This document shows, one piece after another, positions 15,328 through 22,260 of a DNA stretch of 22,261 nucleotides; the stretch's first letter is position 1; each line of letters opens with the position of its first letter. A program made the position numbers and the translations under genes. The notes beneath the pieces were generated by a model. That model was not told the origin of the DNA. It searched no databases and saw nothing but the letters and a program-made list of their open reading frames with translations. The stretch comes from CAYVUI01 sp964454745 (GTDB lineage: Bacteria > Planctomycetota > Phycisphaerae > Sedimentisphaerales > Anaerohalosphaeraceae), in NCBI GenBank assembly GCA_964454745.1, contig CAYVUI010000076.1, positions 1 through 22,261 on the forward strand. Direction: 5' to 3'.

Positions 15328-18174
15328 TTACGCCTCGAGACGGATCGTCTCGATCTTATGCGGCTTGATCTTCCATTCGATCGTACCGTCTTTCACCGCC
15401 AGGTCTTCAAAGACCTCCGCTTCATTGAGCTTCATGCGGCTGGCCGACTTGACCGGCAGCTTGACAACCAGCTTCGTGCTGACCTCGTCGGAAGTCGTGT
15501 TCCACAGGCGAAGAATAAACGCCTTATTGTCTTCCGAACGCTTAAGGCCCGCGAGCATAATCTTGTCATTGGGTTCGATCTTCATCAGGCTCTCGGTCGA
15601 GGCCAATTCGCCGCTCTTGGGTACGCCCTGCAGCGCCTTGACGTCCACCTTGAAACCGTAGGCCTGGTGAAGCACATCCGCTTCTTTCCAGTCGCCCTTG
15701 TGCGGATACAGTGCATATTCGCATTCCAGCTCACCAAAACCGTGCAGGCCGGTGTACTGGTCAAACTCTTCGGGGATCATCTTGCTGTTGGCCGTCATAT
15801 ACGCACGGTGCGTACGCAGCAGCGTCAGGGCAATCGTGCGGTCCGTATCATCAAAGACTTCGTATTCACGAAGGCCCTTGGTCAAAACCGCGACACCGCA
15901 CTTGCTGTCATTCATATCCACAAAGTTCTGCATCGGCTGGAAGGAGAAGAACTTCTCGAAGTTATCCCCGGTTTCAGTCCAGCGGATACAGCGTTTTTCA
16001 ACCGCGAATGCACTTTCGACATTCACGTAATCCGACTCCACACCCGTCGGGAAGTTCACCTGCAGGCGATGGTCCCGTGCCGAGTTGTTCAGGCGGGTAC
16101 GGATCCGAACCATCTTGGAGCCCTTCTCAAGGGTCAGCCAGGTTGTTACCGGCACATCAACCAGGTCCCGCATGCGGTCACGTTCGTCCAGTGTTGCCGC
16201 TGAGGGCACCTTCAGTGTCAGGTCAATGCGGAACGCGCCGCGGAGCAGGTTGCTCTCGATCATCGTGATATCCGCTACGCAGCCAAGACTCGTGCGTGTC
16301 TCGTTCCGCAGGGGAACATTGCTGACGTGTGCACTGCCGACCTCACCGTTATCGGTAAAGTAGTGCTGGTTTTCCATCACCTTGCCGGTCGCCTTGTGCA
16401 GCAGCGAGAACGTGCCGTTGGGGTGGATGGTCACCTTGATATTTTCGTTTTCGAGCACGCCGTTGGGACGGCCGATCAGCGGACGCGCCGGGCCATGCTC
16501 GGGCTTTTCAACATATTCCGGACCCCGCGGGCGAAGTGCGTAGGTCGCATAGCCCATCTCGGGCACCTCGGCATTGAGCAGCATTCGGCGGCGTTTGAAC
16601 CTGCCCTTAATCCCCGCGGTATCGAGGTGACGCTCTACGCTGATTTCAACTGATTCTTCGCTGAGGACTTCGTATTCGAGCTTGCCGCCCTTTTCGTCCA
16701 CGATATCGAAGTATTTGATGCTCGTATCGCTGCCGCCGACACCCGTGGCCGGGTCGACAATACCGCCCTGTGCCCCATCCGGCAGGTCAATGACCAGCGG
16801 CATCACGCCCTGGCGGGCAAACGGCATGGTGTTAAACAGCGTAATCGTATGGTCGCCGTCCTCGAATTTGCTCGAGGTATCGATCTTGTCAAAGAGTGAA
16901 ATCGCGCTGCGGGCACTGACTTCCTGCCCAACCGTACGTGCAATTGAGAAGCGGTAGAGCATATCTTCGTGCGCCTGGTCAACCGCCGCGCCGCAGATGC
17001 TGTCGTGCGCCTGGTTCTGCAGCAGGTTCGACCATGCGATCTCGAGGTTCTCAACCGGGTATTCAGTGCCCAGCATAGAAGCCCAGCAGGCCATCGGCTC
17101 TGCGAGATTCAGCAGCAGGGTTTCCGCCTCATTATTGAGGATTTTCAGCTTGATACGCGAAGAGTGCGTTGCGCCCAGCAGGCAGTTAAAGCCGTTGATC
17201 ACCGCCGGGTAGCGAAGCTCACCTTCGTGAACAAACAGTTTGTCGTCATCAGAATCCGCGACGATCGCGTCGAAATACTCGTCCAGCGTACTCTGGCGAA
17301 TCTCGACTTCATCCTGGACCTTGTTCATCGCCTCGATCATTTCAGGCAGCAGCTCGAACGGGGCCTGGTTGTCTTCCATGTTCAGGGCAAGAATGTGCTT
17401 GCCGACCGCGTACGGAAGGGCCTGGTCCATGATCGTCTGGAACGATTTCTTCAGTGAAGCTTCGTCATCCTTAAAGGAAGGCACCTCATGGCGAAGCTCA
17501 AAGCCGCGCTGATAGCCATCCATGTCACACATGTGGACCGGGATGTTGTCCTTGTCATACGCGTAAGACAGGTCACGTTCCGGCTTGCCGACCACCAGCG
17601 GCTGGTGAACGTAGAAGAACCAGTTCGTGCGGGTTACCTCGTCAAAGGTACGCAGGGTATGAATCTTCGAGCCGTCCGGGGATTCCCAGTGGAACAGCGA
17701 AGGCAAGGCGTATTTATTCGTTCCGCGGTAGAACATCGCGGTCGGAATGTCAAAGCCGCGGTAAATCTGCGGAAGCTGCGAGGTCTGGCCGTAGGAAGTC
17801 GCCGTATAACCCGACTTCATCCCGCCGCCGAAATCGTCCGCCATCTTCGAACCCAAAAGCAGGTTACGGATCAGGCACTCCGGGGCAACCGTAAAGGTCT
17901 CCGGCAGCGTATACCAGTTGACCAGTGTCAGGCGGCCTTCTTTGACCAGCTTGCGGATTCGTTCCTTTGCATCCGGGCGAACCGTCATGTAGTCCTCGAG
18001 GACAATCATGCCGCCGTCGATACAAAACGTCTTATAGCTCTCCTTGGACTCGATGAGATCCTGTGTCTGGTCGATCAGATCACGAAGACGAAGCTTGGAC
18101 TGCTCCGCGGTATGTCGCCATTCACGGTCCCAGTGCGTCCCGGAGATTACATGCATTACGTACTTCTTAGCCAT
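15328..18174 (-). CDS. GH38-like alpha-mannosidase family protein lacking the expected nucleophile Asp
   Basis: This 948-residue protein has the full GH38 plan: an N-terminal catalytic domain (THWDREW at 13-19, His14 and Asp16 as zinc ligands), a helical middle domain with LLQNQAHDSICG (His390 as zinc ligand) and a long C-terminal beta-sandwich region. MEDNQAP (266-272) sits where family members carry a conserved Asp. The anchor ECLIRNLLLG...GYTATSYGQTSQLPQI (99-136) aligns with the usual GY-PD-FGQ-QLPQI motif, but the nucleophile and fourth zinc ligand Asp is Thr126 (codon ACT, 17799-17797). It may therefore be inactive, use another mechanism or belong to a distinct subfamily. There is no signal peptide, so it is cytoplasmic. 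AAGGG lies eight bases before the ATG. It follows the symporter gene by 41 bases, in one operon. Confidence 0.88.
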   Translation of the reverse strand: MAKKYVMHVISGTHWDREWRHTAEQSKLRLRDLIDQTQDLIESKESYKTFCIDGGMIVLEDYMTVRPDAKERIRKLVKEGRLTLVNWYTLPETFTVAPECLIRNLLLGSKMADDFGGGMKSGYTATSYGQTSQLPQIYRGFDIPTAMFYRGTNKYALPSLFHWESPDGSKIHTLRTFDEVTRTNWFFYVHQPLVVGKPERDLSYAYDKDNIPVHMCDMDGYQRGFELRHEVPSFKDDEASLKKSFQTIMDQALPYAVGKHILALNMEDNQAPFELLPEMIEAMNKVQDEVEIRQSTLDEYFDAIVADSDDDKLFVHEGELRYPAVINGFNCLLGATHSSRIKLKILNNEAETLLLNLAEPMACWASMLGTEYPVENLEIAWSNLLQNQAHDSICGAAVDQAHEDMLYRFSIARTVGQEVSARSAISLFDKIDTSSKFEDGDHTITLFNTMPFARQGVMPLVIDLPDGAQGGIVDPATGVGGSDTSIKYFDIVDEKGGKLEYEVLSEESVEISVERHLDTAGIKGRFKRRRMLLNAEVPEMGYATYALRPRGPEYVEKPEHGPARPLIGRPNGVLENENIKVTIHPNGTFSLLHKATGKVMENQHYFTDNGEVGSAHVSNVPLRNETRTSLGCVADITMIESNLLRGAFRIDLTLKVPSAATLDERDRMRDLVDVPVTTWLTLEKGSKMVRIRTRLNNSARDHRLQVNFPTGVESDYVNVESAFAVEKRCIRWTETGDNFEKFFSFQPMQNFVDMNDSKCGVAVLTKGLREYEVFDDTDRTIALTLLRTHRAYMTANSKMIPEEFDQYTGLHGFGELECEYALYPHKGDWKEADVLHQAYGFKVDVKALQGVPKSGELASTESLMKIEPNDKIMLAGLKRSEDNKAFILRLWNTTSDEVSTKLVVKLPVKSASRMKLNEAEVFEDLAVKDGTIEWKIKPHKIETIRLEA

Positions 18175-18215
18175 AAATCAAACCCTTAACTACCTTTCGT
18201 TACAATTTTTCTCTT

Positions 18216-20297
18216 TTAGTTATTAGTAAATTTTGCGGATTCAACACCTATATCTTCCGGCGAAGGATCATATTCACCGGTTTCGATCATTTTTTCCACC
18301 CATTCGTCTTTCTGCTTTTTGCCCGGCAGCTTGGTCCACCACAGGAAATACATCCCGATGCCGCCGATGGCGAACAGGACAAACGTAATCCAAAACGCCC
18401 TCCAAGTCTGCAAAATCGCCTGCATCGGCAGCAGGAACATCGTCACCTGCCAGAGCATGACAAACGGAATCGCAACAATATCATAAAAATGCTCGCGGTG
18501 AAGGTCCTTGCGGAACGCCTCGGGCATTTCTTTCTCAAACGGCCCCCACAGCCCGAACGGCCGGGTCCGAATGTAAAACTTACGAACCGTTTCCTTATTT
18601 TCAGGCGGTGTCAGATACGTACCGATAATCGTAGCGATCAGTGCCAGGCCCAGGATAACCAGGAACATCCAGACTTCGTTGGTCAGGAATGCGTACACAT
18701 GCTCGTACCCTTCCCTTTCATGGAAGAAGCCGGTCACGAAGCGATGGATAACGGCGATCACGATGCCTGAAATCGTACCCACGGCGAATCCGCCGCCGTT
18801 AAACCGCCACCAGTACAGACGCAGGAAGCCGGGCACCAGTGCACCCGCACCGAGGCCCATCACGATCCAGCCCCAGATCTCGTTAACGTTTTTAAGCGAA
18901 TAGGCAAATAAATAGGCCAAAAAGACCATAAAGGCCACAAAAAGCCAGGTCATCCCGATCAGTTCCTTATTGGAAGCATTCGGTCGGAAGTATTTCTGGT
19001 AAAAATCGCGTGTCATCACACCGGCAGACAGGTTCACCTGCGAGTCAAACGTGGACATCGAAGCCGCGACAAGAGCGACCAGCATCAAACCGCGAAGCCC
19101 GACTGGAATCCGGAAAAGCAGTACAGCAGGCAGGATTCGCTCAGGATTGACCGTGCCATGATAACTGACCAGTAATATCTTTTTCTCCCAGGCTTCTCCA
19201 AGAATGGCCTGGAGCTGCGGTGCCAATTGAGGATACTCCGCGGGGTTGTTTCGAATGTTGGAAATCACGGTCTCCCAGTTGGTTGCGGAGATATTGGCTA
19301 CGGAGGCCTTAATCGCCGCTGCCGCTTCCGTAAGAACCGCCTGGTCCTTGAACAGATCACTGACCAGGAAAATACCCAGTGTGGCAAAACCGATCATCAA
19401 AGGCCAGCGGAAGGTCATCAAAATCGTCCACAGGAACGATAAAACACCACATTCACGGTCGTTACGGGCACCGAAGTACTTCGGATCGCCGGGGAAACCG
19501 AGACCGCGAAATACGTTATTCAAGATATAGAAAAACGCAAACCAGAATAGATTTCGGTACTGTTCATATCCTTTTGGCGCGTCTATTTGATAGGTAAACG
19601 CCGAGCTGGTCCAGTTTTCCTGGCCGGTGACGCTGGCGGCAAGCTCACTGAAACCGGCAGTATCCGCGATTTGGGTATATGCCATAAACGAAACGATCAG
19701 TACCGCAGCCATAATGATAAAGGCCTGGAACATATCGGTAAAAACTACTCCGTAAAAGCCGGAAACCATGGTATAAATGGTAGCGACGACTACGAGGATC
19801 AGCGTACATTCCCGAGGCGTAAAGGGGAGAATCATAGACAAAAACAGGCCGATTGCCTTCATCAGGTAGGCCAGCATGGCAATGGTAGTCGCGATAACTC
19901 CAAGTGCAGAAGCGACTTGCGCGAATCGACCGCCAAGACCGTCGCCAAAGCGGAAGATCATCCACTCGGCTGGGGTCAGGCAGCGGGACCGCCGCATCCA
20001 TTTGCCGACAAAAAGCAGCATAAATGGCAAAAGAAGGCCTGCACCACCGCGAAACTCAATGTAAAGCCCGCGTGGGCCGAGAATATAGAGGAACGAGACG
20101 ATCAGCATGGTGCCGGCGACGTCCAGCCAGGATGCCATACCGGACATGCCCAGCGCCCACCAGGGCAAGGTGCGGTTGCCGACGCAGTAATCTTCGAGAC
20201 TTGCGGAGGCCTTTTTAGAGAGGTAAATCCCTAAGCCAACAAGGATTGTGAAATATGTGATAATGACCGCAATGTCGATCGAATTTAGATAATCCAA
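18216..20297 (-). CDS. Sodium/solute symporter (SSS) family transporter
   Basis: This ~693-residue protein has about 13-15 hydrophobic segments. The N-terminal pattern IDIAVIITYFTILVGLGIYL, then DYCVGNRTLPWWALGMSGMASWLD and a long run of helices, is typical of Na+-coupled SSS carriers (sugars, sialic acids, amino acids). The TTG at 20297 is chosen as start because a perfect GGAGGT lies seven bases upstream (20310-20305); an earlier TTG at 20312 would place that site inside the gene. The C-terminal ~170 residues add a hydrophilic loop and two more helices, ending in an acidic tail. It is first in the operon with the GH38-like gene, so it probably imports a product of extracellular glycan breakdown. 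The substrate cannot be read from sequence. Confidence 0.9.
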   Translation of the reverse strand: MDYLNSIDIAVIITYFTILVGLGIYLSKKASASLEDYCVGNRTLPWWALGMSGMASWLDVAGTMLIVSFLYILGPRGLYIEFRGGAGLLLPFMLLFVGKWMRRSRCLTPAEWMIFRFGDGLGGRFAQVASALGVIATTIAMLAYLMKAIGLFLSMILPFTPRECTLILVVVATIYTMVSGFYGVVFTDMFQAFIIMAAVLIVSFMAYTQIADTAGFSELAASVTGQENWTSSAFTYQIDAPKGYEQYRNLFWFAFFYILNNVFRGLGFPGDPKYFGARNDRECGVLSFLWTILMTFRWPLMIGFATLGIFLVSDLFKDQAVLTEAAAAIKASVANISATNWETVISNIRNNPAEYPQLAPQLQAILGEAWEKKILLVSYHGTVNPERILPAVLLFRIPVGLRGLMLVALVAASMSTFDSQVNLSAGVMTRDFYQKYFRPNASNKELIGMTWLFVAFMVFLAYLFAYSLKNVNEIWGWIVMGLGAGALVPGFLRLYWWRFNGGGFAVGTISGIVIAVIHRFVTGFFHEREGYEHVYAFLTNEVWMFLVILGLALIATIIGTYLTPPENKETVRKFYIRTRPFGLWGPFEKEMPEAFRKDLHREHFYDIVAIPFVMLWQVTMFLLPMQAILQTWRAFWITFVLFAIGGIGMYFLWWTKLPGKKQKDEWVEKMIETGEYDPSPEDIGVESAKFTNN

Positions 20298-20304
20298 GCT
20301 GAGT

Positions 20305-20310
20305 ACCTCC
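20305..20310 (-). promoter_or_regulatory. Ribosome binding site fixing a TTG start for the symporter
   Basis: GGAGGT on the minus strand, seven bases before TTG at 20297, is the best ribosome binding site in the window and decides the start codon. Confidence 0.75.
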
Positions 20311-20358
20311 AAAACAGGTTAATTGTATGCTTTTTCACGAGTTTTCGCCGCCAGAAAA

Positions 20359-20386
20359 ACTATAATAGAAGTATAAATGATCGCAA
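20359..20386 (-). promoter_or_regulatory. Possible second promoter of the symporter operon
   Basis: On the minus strand TTGCGA (20386-20381) and TATAGT (20364-20359) are spaced by 16 bases. It is nearer the gene but weaker than the promoter at 20419-20446. Confidence 0.35.
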
Positions 20387-20418
20387 TATAAATCTTTATT
20401 TTTTATAATAAGCGGCCC

Positions 20419-20446
20419 ATTTTACCCTAAGCCGGGGACATGTCAA
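20419..20446 (-). promoter_or_regulatory. Sigma70-type promoter of the symporter operon
   Basis: On the minus strand a perfect TTGACA (20446-20441) and TAAAAT (20424-20419) are separated by 16 bases. Transcription would begin near 20412, giving a leader of about 115 bases before the TTG start at 20297. Confidence 0.65.
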
Positions 20447-20556
20447 GAAGAAGCATTGACAAATGATGAAATATTGCCAAGGTCGTCTTTGGCATTCGTG
20501 AGAATGTGAGGATCGTGCCGGCTGGGATGATTATTGGCCGGGGATGAAGGGGGCTT

Positions 20557-20576
20557 TTTGTGATGGATTTCACAAA
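20557..20576. promoter_or_regulatory. CRP-like palindromic binding site
   Basis: TTTGTGA-TGGATT-TCACAAA has perfect 7-base arms around a six-base centre, containing TGTGA-N6-TCACA, the textbook CRP/CAP recognition pattern. The centre lies about 155 bases upstream of the predicted transcription start of the symporter operon, rather far for direct activation from that promoter, so either a more distal promoter is used or the site works with the operator array. Binding by a Crp/Fnr-family protein is inferred. Confidence 0.55.
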
Positions 20577-20658
20577 TATATATGGTGCAAGCAGGTCTGT
20601 TATTATTAATATGGAGAAGTTCAGGAGCTGAAATTCAAACGCTTGTATGAATTTTGAC

Positions 20659-20697
20659 ATACAAATGTTTAATACAAACGTTTAATACAAATGTATG
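20659..20697. repeat. Three tandem 13-base operator-like repeats
   Basis: ATACAAATGTTTA (20659-20671), ATACAAACGTTTA (20672-20684) and ATACAAATGTATG (20685-20697) follow each other without gaps, with consensus ATACAAAYGTTTA. The array is flanked by two copies of TGTATGAATTTTG (20644-20656 and 20692-20704). The units resemble the ACAAAT half-sites of AraR-type GntR/LacI hybrids, and related sequences lie before both regulator genes in this window. They are most likely binding sites for regulators 1 and/or 2. Confidence 0.6.
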
Positions 20698-20760
20698 AAT
20701 TTTGGCGTTCCGATACATTATTGTAGCGGTTTTTGGAGTATCAACATTTATGTAAAATCG

Positions 20761-20802
20761 AATCGTACAAATGTACGATTTTTCTCGAACGTTTGTACGA
20801 TT
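20761..20802. promoter_or_regulatory. Pair of oppositely oriented operator dyads
   Basis: AATCGTACAAATGTACGATT (20761-20780) has perfect 8-base arms around AAAT. TCGAACGTTTGTACGATT (20785-20802) is, on the other strand, AATCGTACAAACGTTCGA, matching the first at 16 of 18 bases. Both contain the TACAAAYGT core of the tandem array 70-100 bases away. Five operator-like units on both sides of a ~60-base interval suggest repression by looping; TTGATA with TAATGT 18 bases later on the minus strand in that interval is a weak candidate promoter. Confidence 0.55.
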
Positions 20803-20891
20803 TTTTCTTCCGGACTTTCGGCAGGTTTGAGCGGCCCCGGTGTGCCGTGCGGGGGATGGAAAGAAGAGCATGGAATTTAAAAAATAAGCCG

Positions 20892-20939
20892 CAGATGCGT
20901 TGATTTTCGAAGTACAGCAATCGAAAGAAACGCATGCTG
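20892..20939. repeat. Imperfect long hairpin
   Basis: CAG-ATGCGTT-GAT-TTTCG pairs with CGAAA-GA-AACGCAT-G-CTG across a 12-base loop, with a small internal loop and one bulge. There is no T tract. The structure could be a REP-type element or a small RNA stem. No gene is nearby on either strand. Confidence 0.45.
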
Positions 20940-20949
20940 ATTCTCCGTA

Positions 20950-20964
20950 GTGGGCCGTGCCCAC
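20950..20964. repeat. Short GC-rich palindrome (REP-like)
   Basis: GTGGGC-CGT-GCCCAC is a perfect 6-bp stem with a three-base loop, 10 bases after the longer hairpin. Similar GTGGGC/GCCCAC palindromes are common dispersed repeats in bacterial genomes; copy number cannot be judged from one window. Confidence 0.45.
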
Positions 20965-21222
20965 CGCCAACGATTACAAACCTCCAAATGTTTTCATTGC
21001 CCCGACCGCCTTCAATATCCGGTACCGTATTTTCGCCTTCTTATGACCAATGGCGGTTGCCCCTTTTCGCTGAAGCTGCGGTGCGACAGGCAGACCACCC
21101 TGCAAAATTTGTATCCATAAATTTCCTTTTCATCTCTCTTTGTTTCAATTACACTTCAGGCCATGGTAAAAGGGAACAGGAATGAAAGGAGCCTGATGCC
21201 TGCAGGGAACTTCTCTTCATGG
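20965..21222. other. Stretch without recognisable genes
   Basis: Open frames exist on both strands but none has a credible start, ribosome binding site or recognisable protein. The part 20970-21120 is GC-richer than what follows and may be degraded coding sequence or dispersed-repeat remnants. This marks the boundary between the glycan locus and the AT-rich segment. Confidence 0.35.
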
Positions 21223-21299
21223 CCTTCATGAGCTTTATGGTAAAAAAATACTCACCATGAAGGAATTGAAGTGATTGAAGGTTATAATTGATTATATCT
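21223..21299. repeat. Direct repeat, copy A (upstream, interrupted)
   Basis: Seventy-seven bases recur at 21728-21804 with only four differences; the first 50 are identical. The unit begins with CCTTCATG and has CATGAAGG inside it (inverted 8-base arms). In this copy the reading frame that opens the 21762 gene (ATGAAGGAATTGAAG) is stopped at once by TGA where copy B has TTC, so it is a dead 5' fragment or a leader. Confidence 0.8.
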
Positions 21300-21339
21300 A
21301 CGTGACTTGATTGGTTTAAAGTAGAATAGGACAGGGACT

Positions 21340-21717
21340 ATGAAATGTATTTTTAAGAAAATGATAGATTTTCTAAATAAGGGAAAATATACAACAAATG
21401 AAGAGGCTGCTGGCATAATAAGAAGACTTGCTGACAATCAGTTTGATTATCCTTTGGAATGGGATGATTTTGAGTCACTAAAAGAAGAAAATTCTGAAGC
21501 TGATATCGCTCTTGATCTCTGCATTTTCTTTGCAAAGAAATACCCGGGGAATAAAACGGCATTATCCTGTAACGAGAAAGTATGTTTAGTCTTTCTTAAA
21601 ATTGCGGATACCTTAGAAGACAATGGATTTTCAAATTTGAATTTTGGGAAAACTAAGGAGCTCTTAAGACAGGGAATTCTTTCAGAGGAACTCAGAAGTA
21701 TGCTTTCAGTTACGTAG
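21340..21717 (+). CDS. Hypothetical small acidic protein
   Basis: This 125-residue protein has no signal peptide or membrane segment. It is largely helical by appearance, with an acidic middle (DFESLKEENSEADIALD, about residues 42-58). AGGA lies eight bases before the ATG. Codon and base use are strikingly AT-rich compared with the glycan genes, suggesting separate origin. I do not recognise the family. Small acidic proteins in AT-rich clusters with repeated leaders are often immunity proteins of polymorphic toxin systems, but nothing in this sequence proves it. The gene lies exactly between the two copies of the 77-base repeat. Confidence 0.6.
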   Translation: MKCIFKKMIDFLNKGKYTTNEEAAGIIRRLADNQFDYPLEWDDFESLKEENSEADIALDLCIFFAKKYPGNKTALSCNEKVCLVFLKIADTLEDNGFSNLNFGKTKELLRQGILSEELRSMLSVT

Positions 21718-21727
21718 CTGATCCTGT

Positions 21728-21804
21728 CCTTCATGAGCTTTATGGTAAAAAAATACTCACCATGAAGGAATTGAAGTTCTTGAAGGTGATAATTGATTTT
21801 ATCT
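21728..21804. repeat. Direct repeat, copy B (leader and first codons of the 21762 gene)
   Basis: Second copy of the 77-base unit at 21223-21299, 505 bases downstream. It starts 11 bases after the stop of the 21340 gene and covers the leader plus the first 14 codons of the next reading frame. The spacing means one gene plus one repeat forms a 505-base unit. Confidence 0.8.
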
Positions 21805-22175
21805 GGTACAAAAAACCGGGGCAGAGCAGTACAATAAATCTATATGATACAACAATGGGCAGTGAATTCGTATACTATGATGTATATCTTAATCTTAGTC
21901 TTGAGCTGCCTGTAATACTTAAAAATGAGAAAATCTTGAATTTGGATAATGAGTATGAAAAGTATGAGATATTCTCATACTGTGCAACATCACGAGCACG
22001 TGCATTAGGCAGTGTTGGGAAACCTGTAGAAGGGATAAACGATTTTAATCTAGCTAATTTTGGTTACGGAACTCCAGATTGGCATCATGGTAGAGAGTTC
22101 TATTCAAGTATTGCAGAGCAGTGGGATGTATGGGTTTCTATTAAATCTAGGTTGCATTTGCCAGGATCTCCATAG
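21762..22175 (+). CDS. Hypothetical small protein starting within repeat copy B
   Basis: This 137-residue reading frame has no signal peptide, and its first 14 codons come from the repeated unit. The tail contains an aromatic- and glycine-rich segment with GINDFNLANFGYGTP and WHHGREFYSS (about residues 90-115), which looks like a folded enzyme or binding motif but is not one I can name. No ribosome binding site is visible before the ATG at 21762, so the true start may be later (an ATG near 21855) or the protein may be the surviving part of a longer gene joined to a duplicated leader. AT-rich like its neighbour. Confidence 0.5.
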   Translation: MKELKFLKVIIDFIWYKKPGQSSTINLYDTTMGSEFVYYDVYLNLSLELPVILKNEKILNLDNEYEKYEIFSYCATSRARALGSVGKPVEGINDFNLANFGYGTPDWHHGREFYSSIAEQWDVWVSIKSRLHLPGSP

Positions 22176-22200
22176 TAAAAAAATTTTGAAAGGCATAATT

Positions 22201-22260
22201 ATGAAATTTAATATGACAGCGCTAAAAAAGCTCAAGAAAAGTGAAGGTGTTAGCCGATGA
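22201..22260 (+). CDS. Very short open reading frame, possible leader peptide or start of a split gene
   Basis: Nineteen codons from ATG, rich in Lys (MKFNMTALKKLKKSEGVSR), with AAAGG about seven bases upstream. Its TGA overlaps an ATG at 22257 (ATGA), the arrangement of translational coupling to a gene that continues outside the window. It may be a leader peptide, a truncated gene or a frameshifted start. Confidence 0.35.
   Translation: MKFNMTALKKLKKSEGVSR

Noticed and set aside
15172..16203. A 343-codon plus-strand frame opposite the GH38-like and GxGYxYP genes
   Set aside because: It crosses the end of two real genes and their terminator, and has no recognisable protein features.
20659..20802. 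CRISPR array
   Set aside because: The units are 13 bases with no spacers, or dyads in opposite orientation; there are no cas genes. Regulatory sites fit better.
20635..20970. A 111-codon minus-strand frame through the operator array
   Set aside because: It is made up of operator repeats and hairpins, with no ribosome binding site or family resemblance.
21223..21804. Integron attC cassette sites
   Set aside because: The repeats lack the RYYYAAC/GTTRRRY core sites and no integrase is present in the window.
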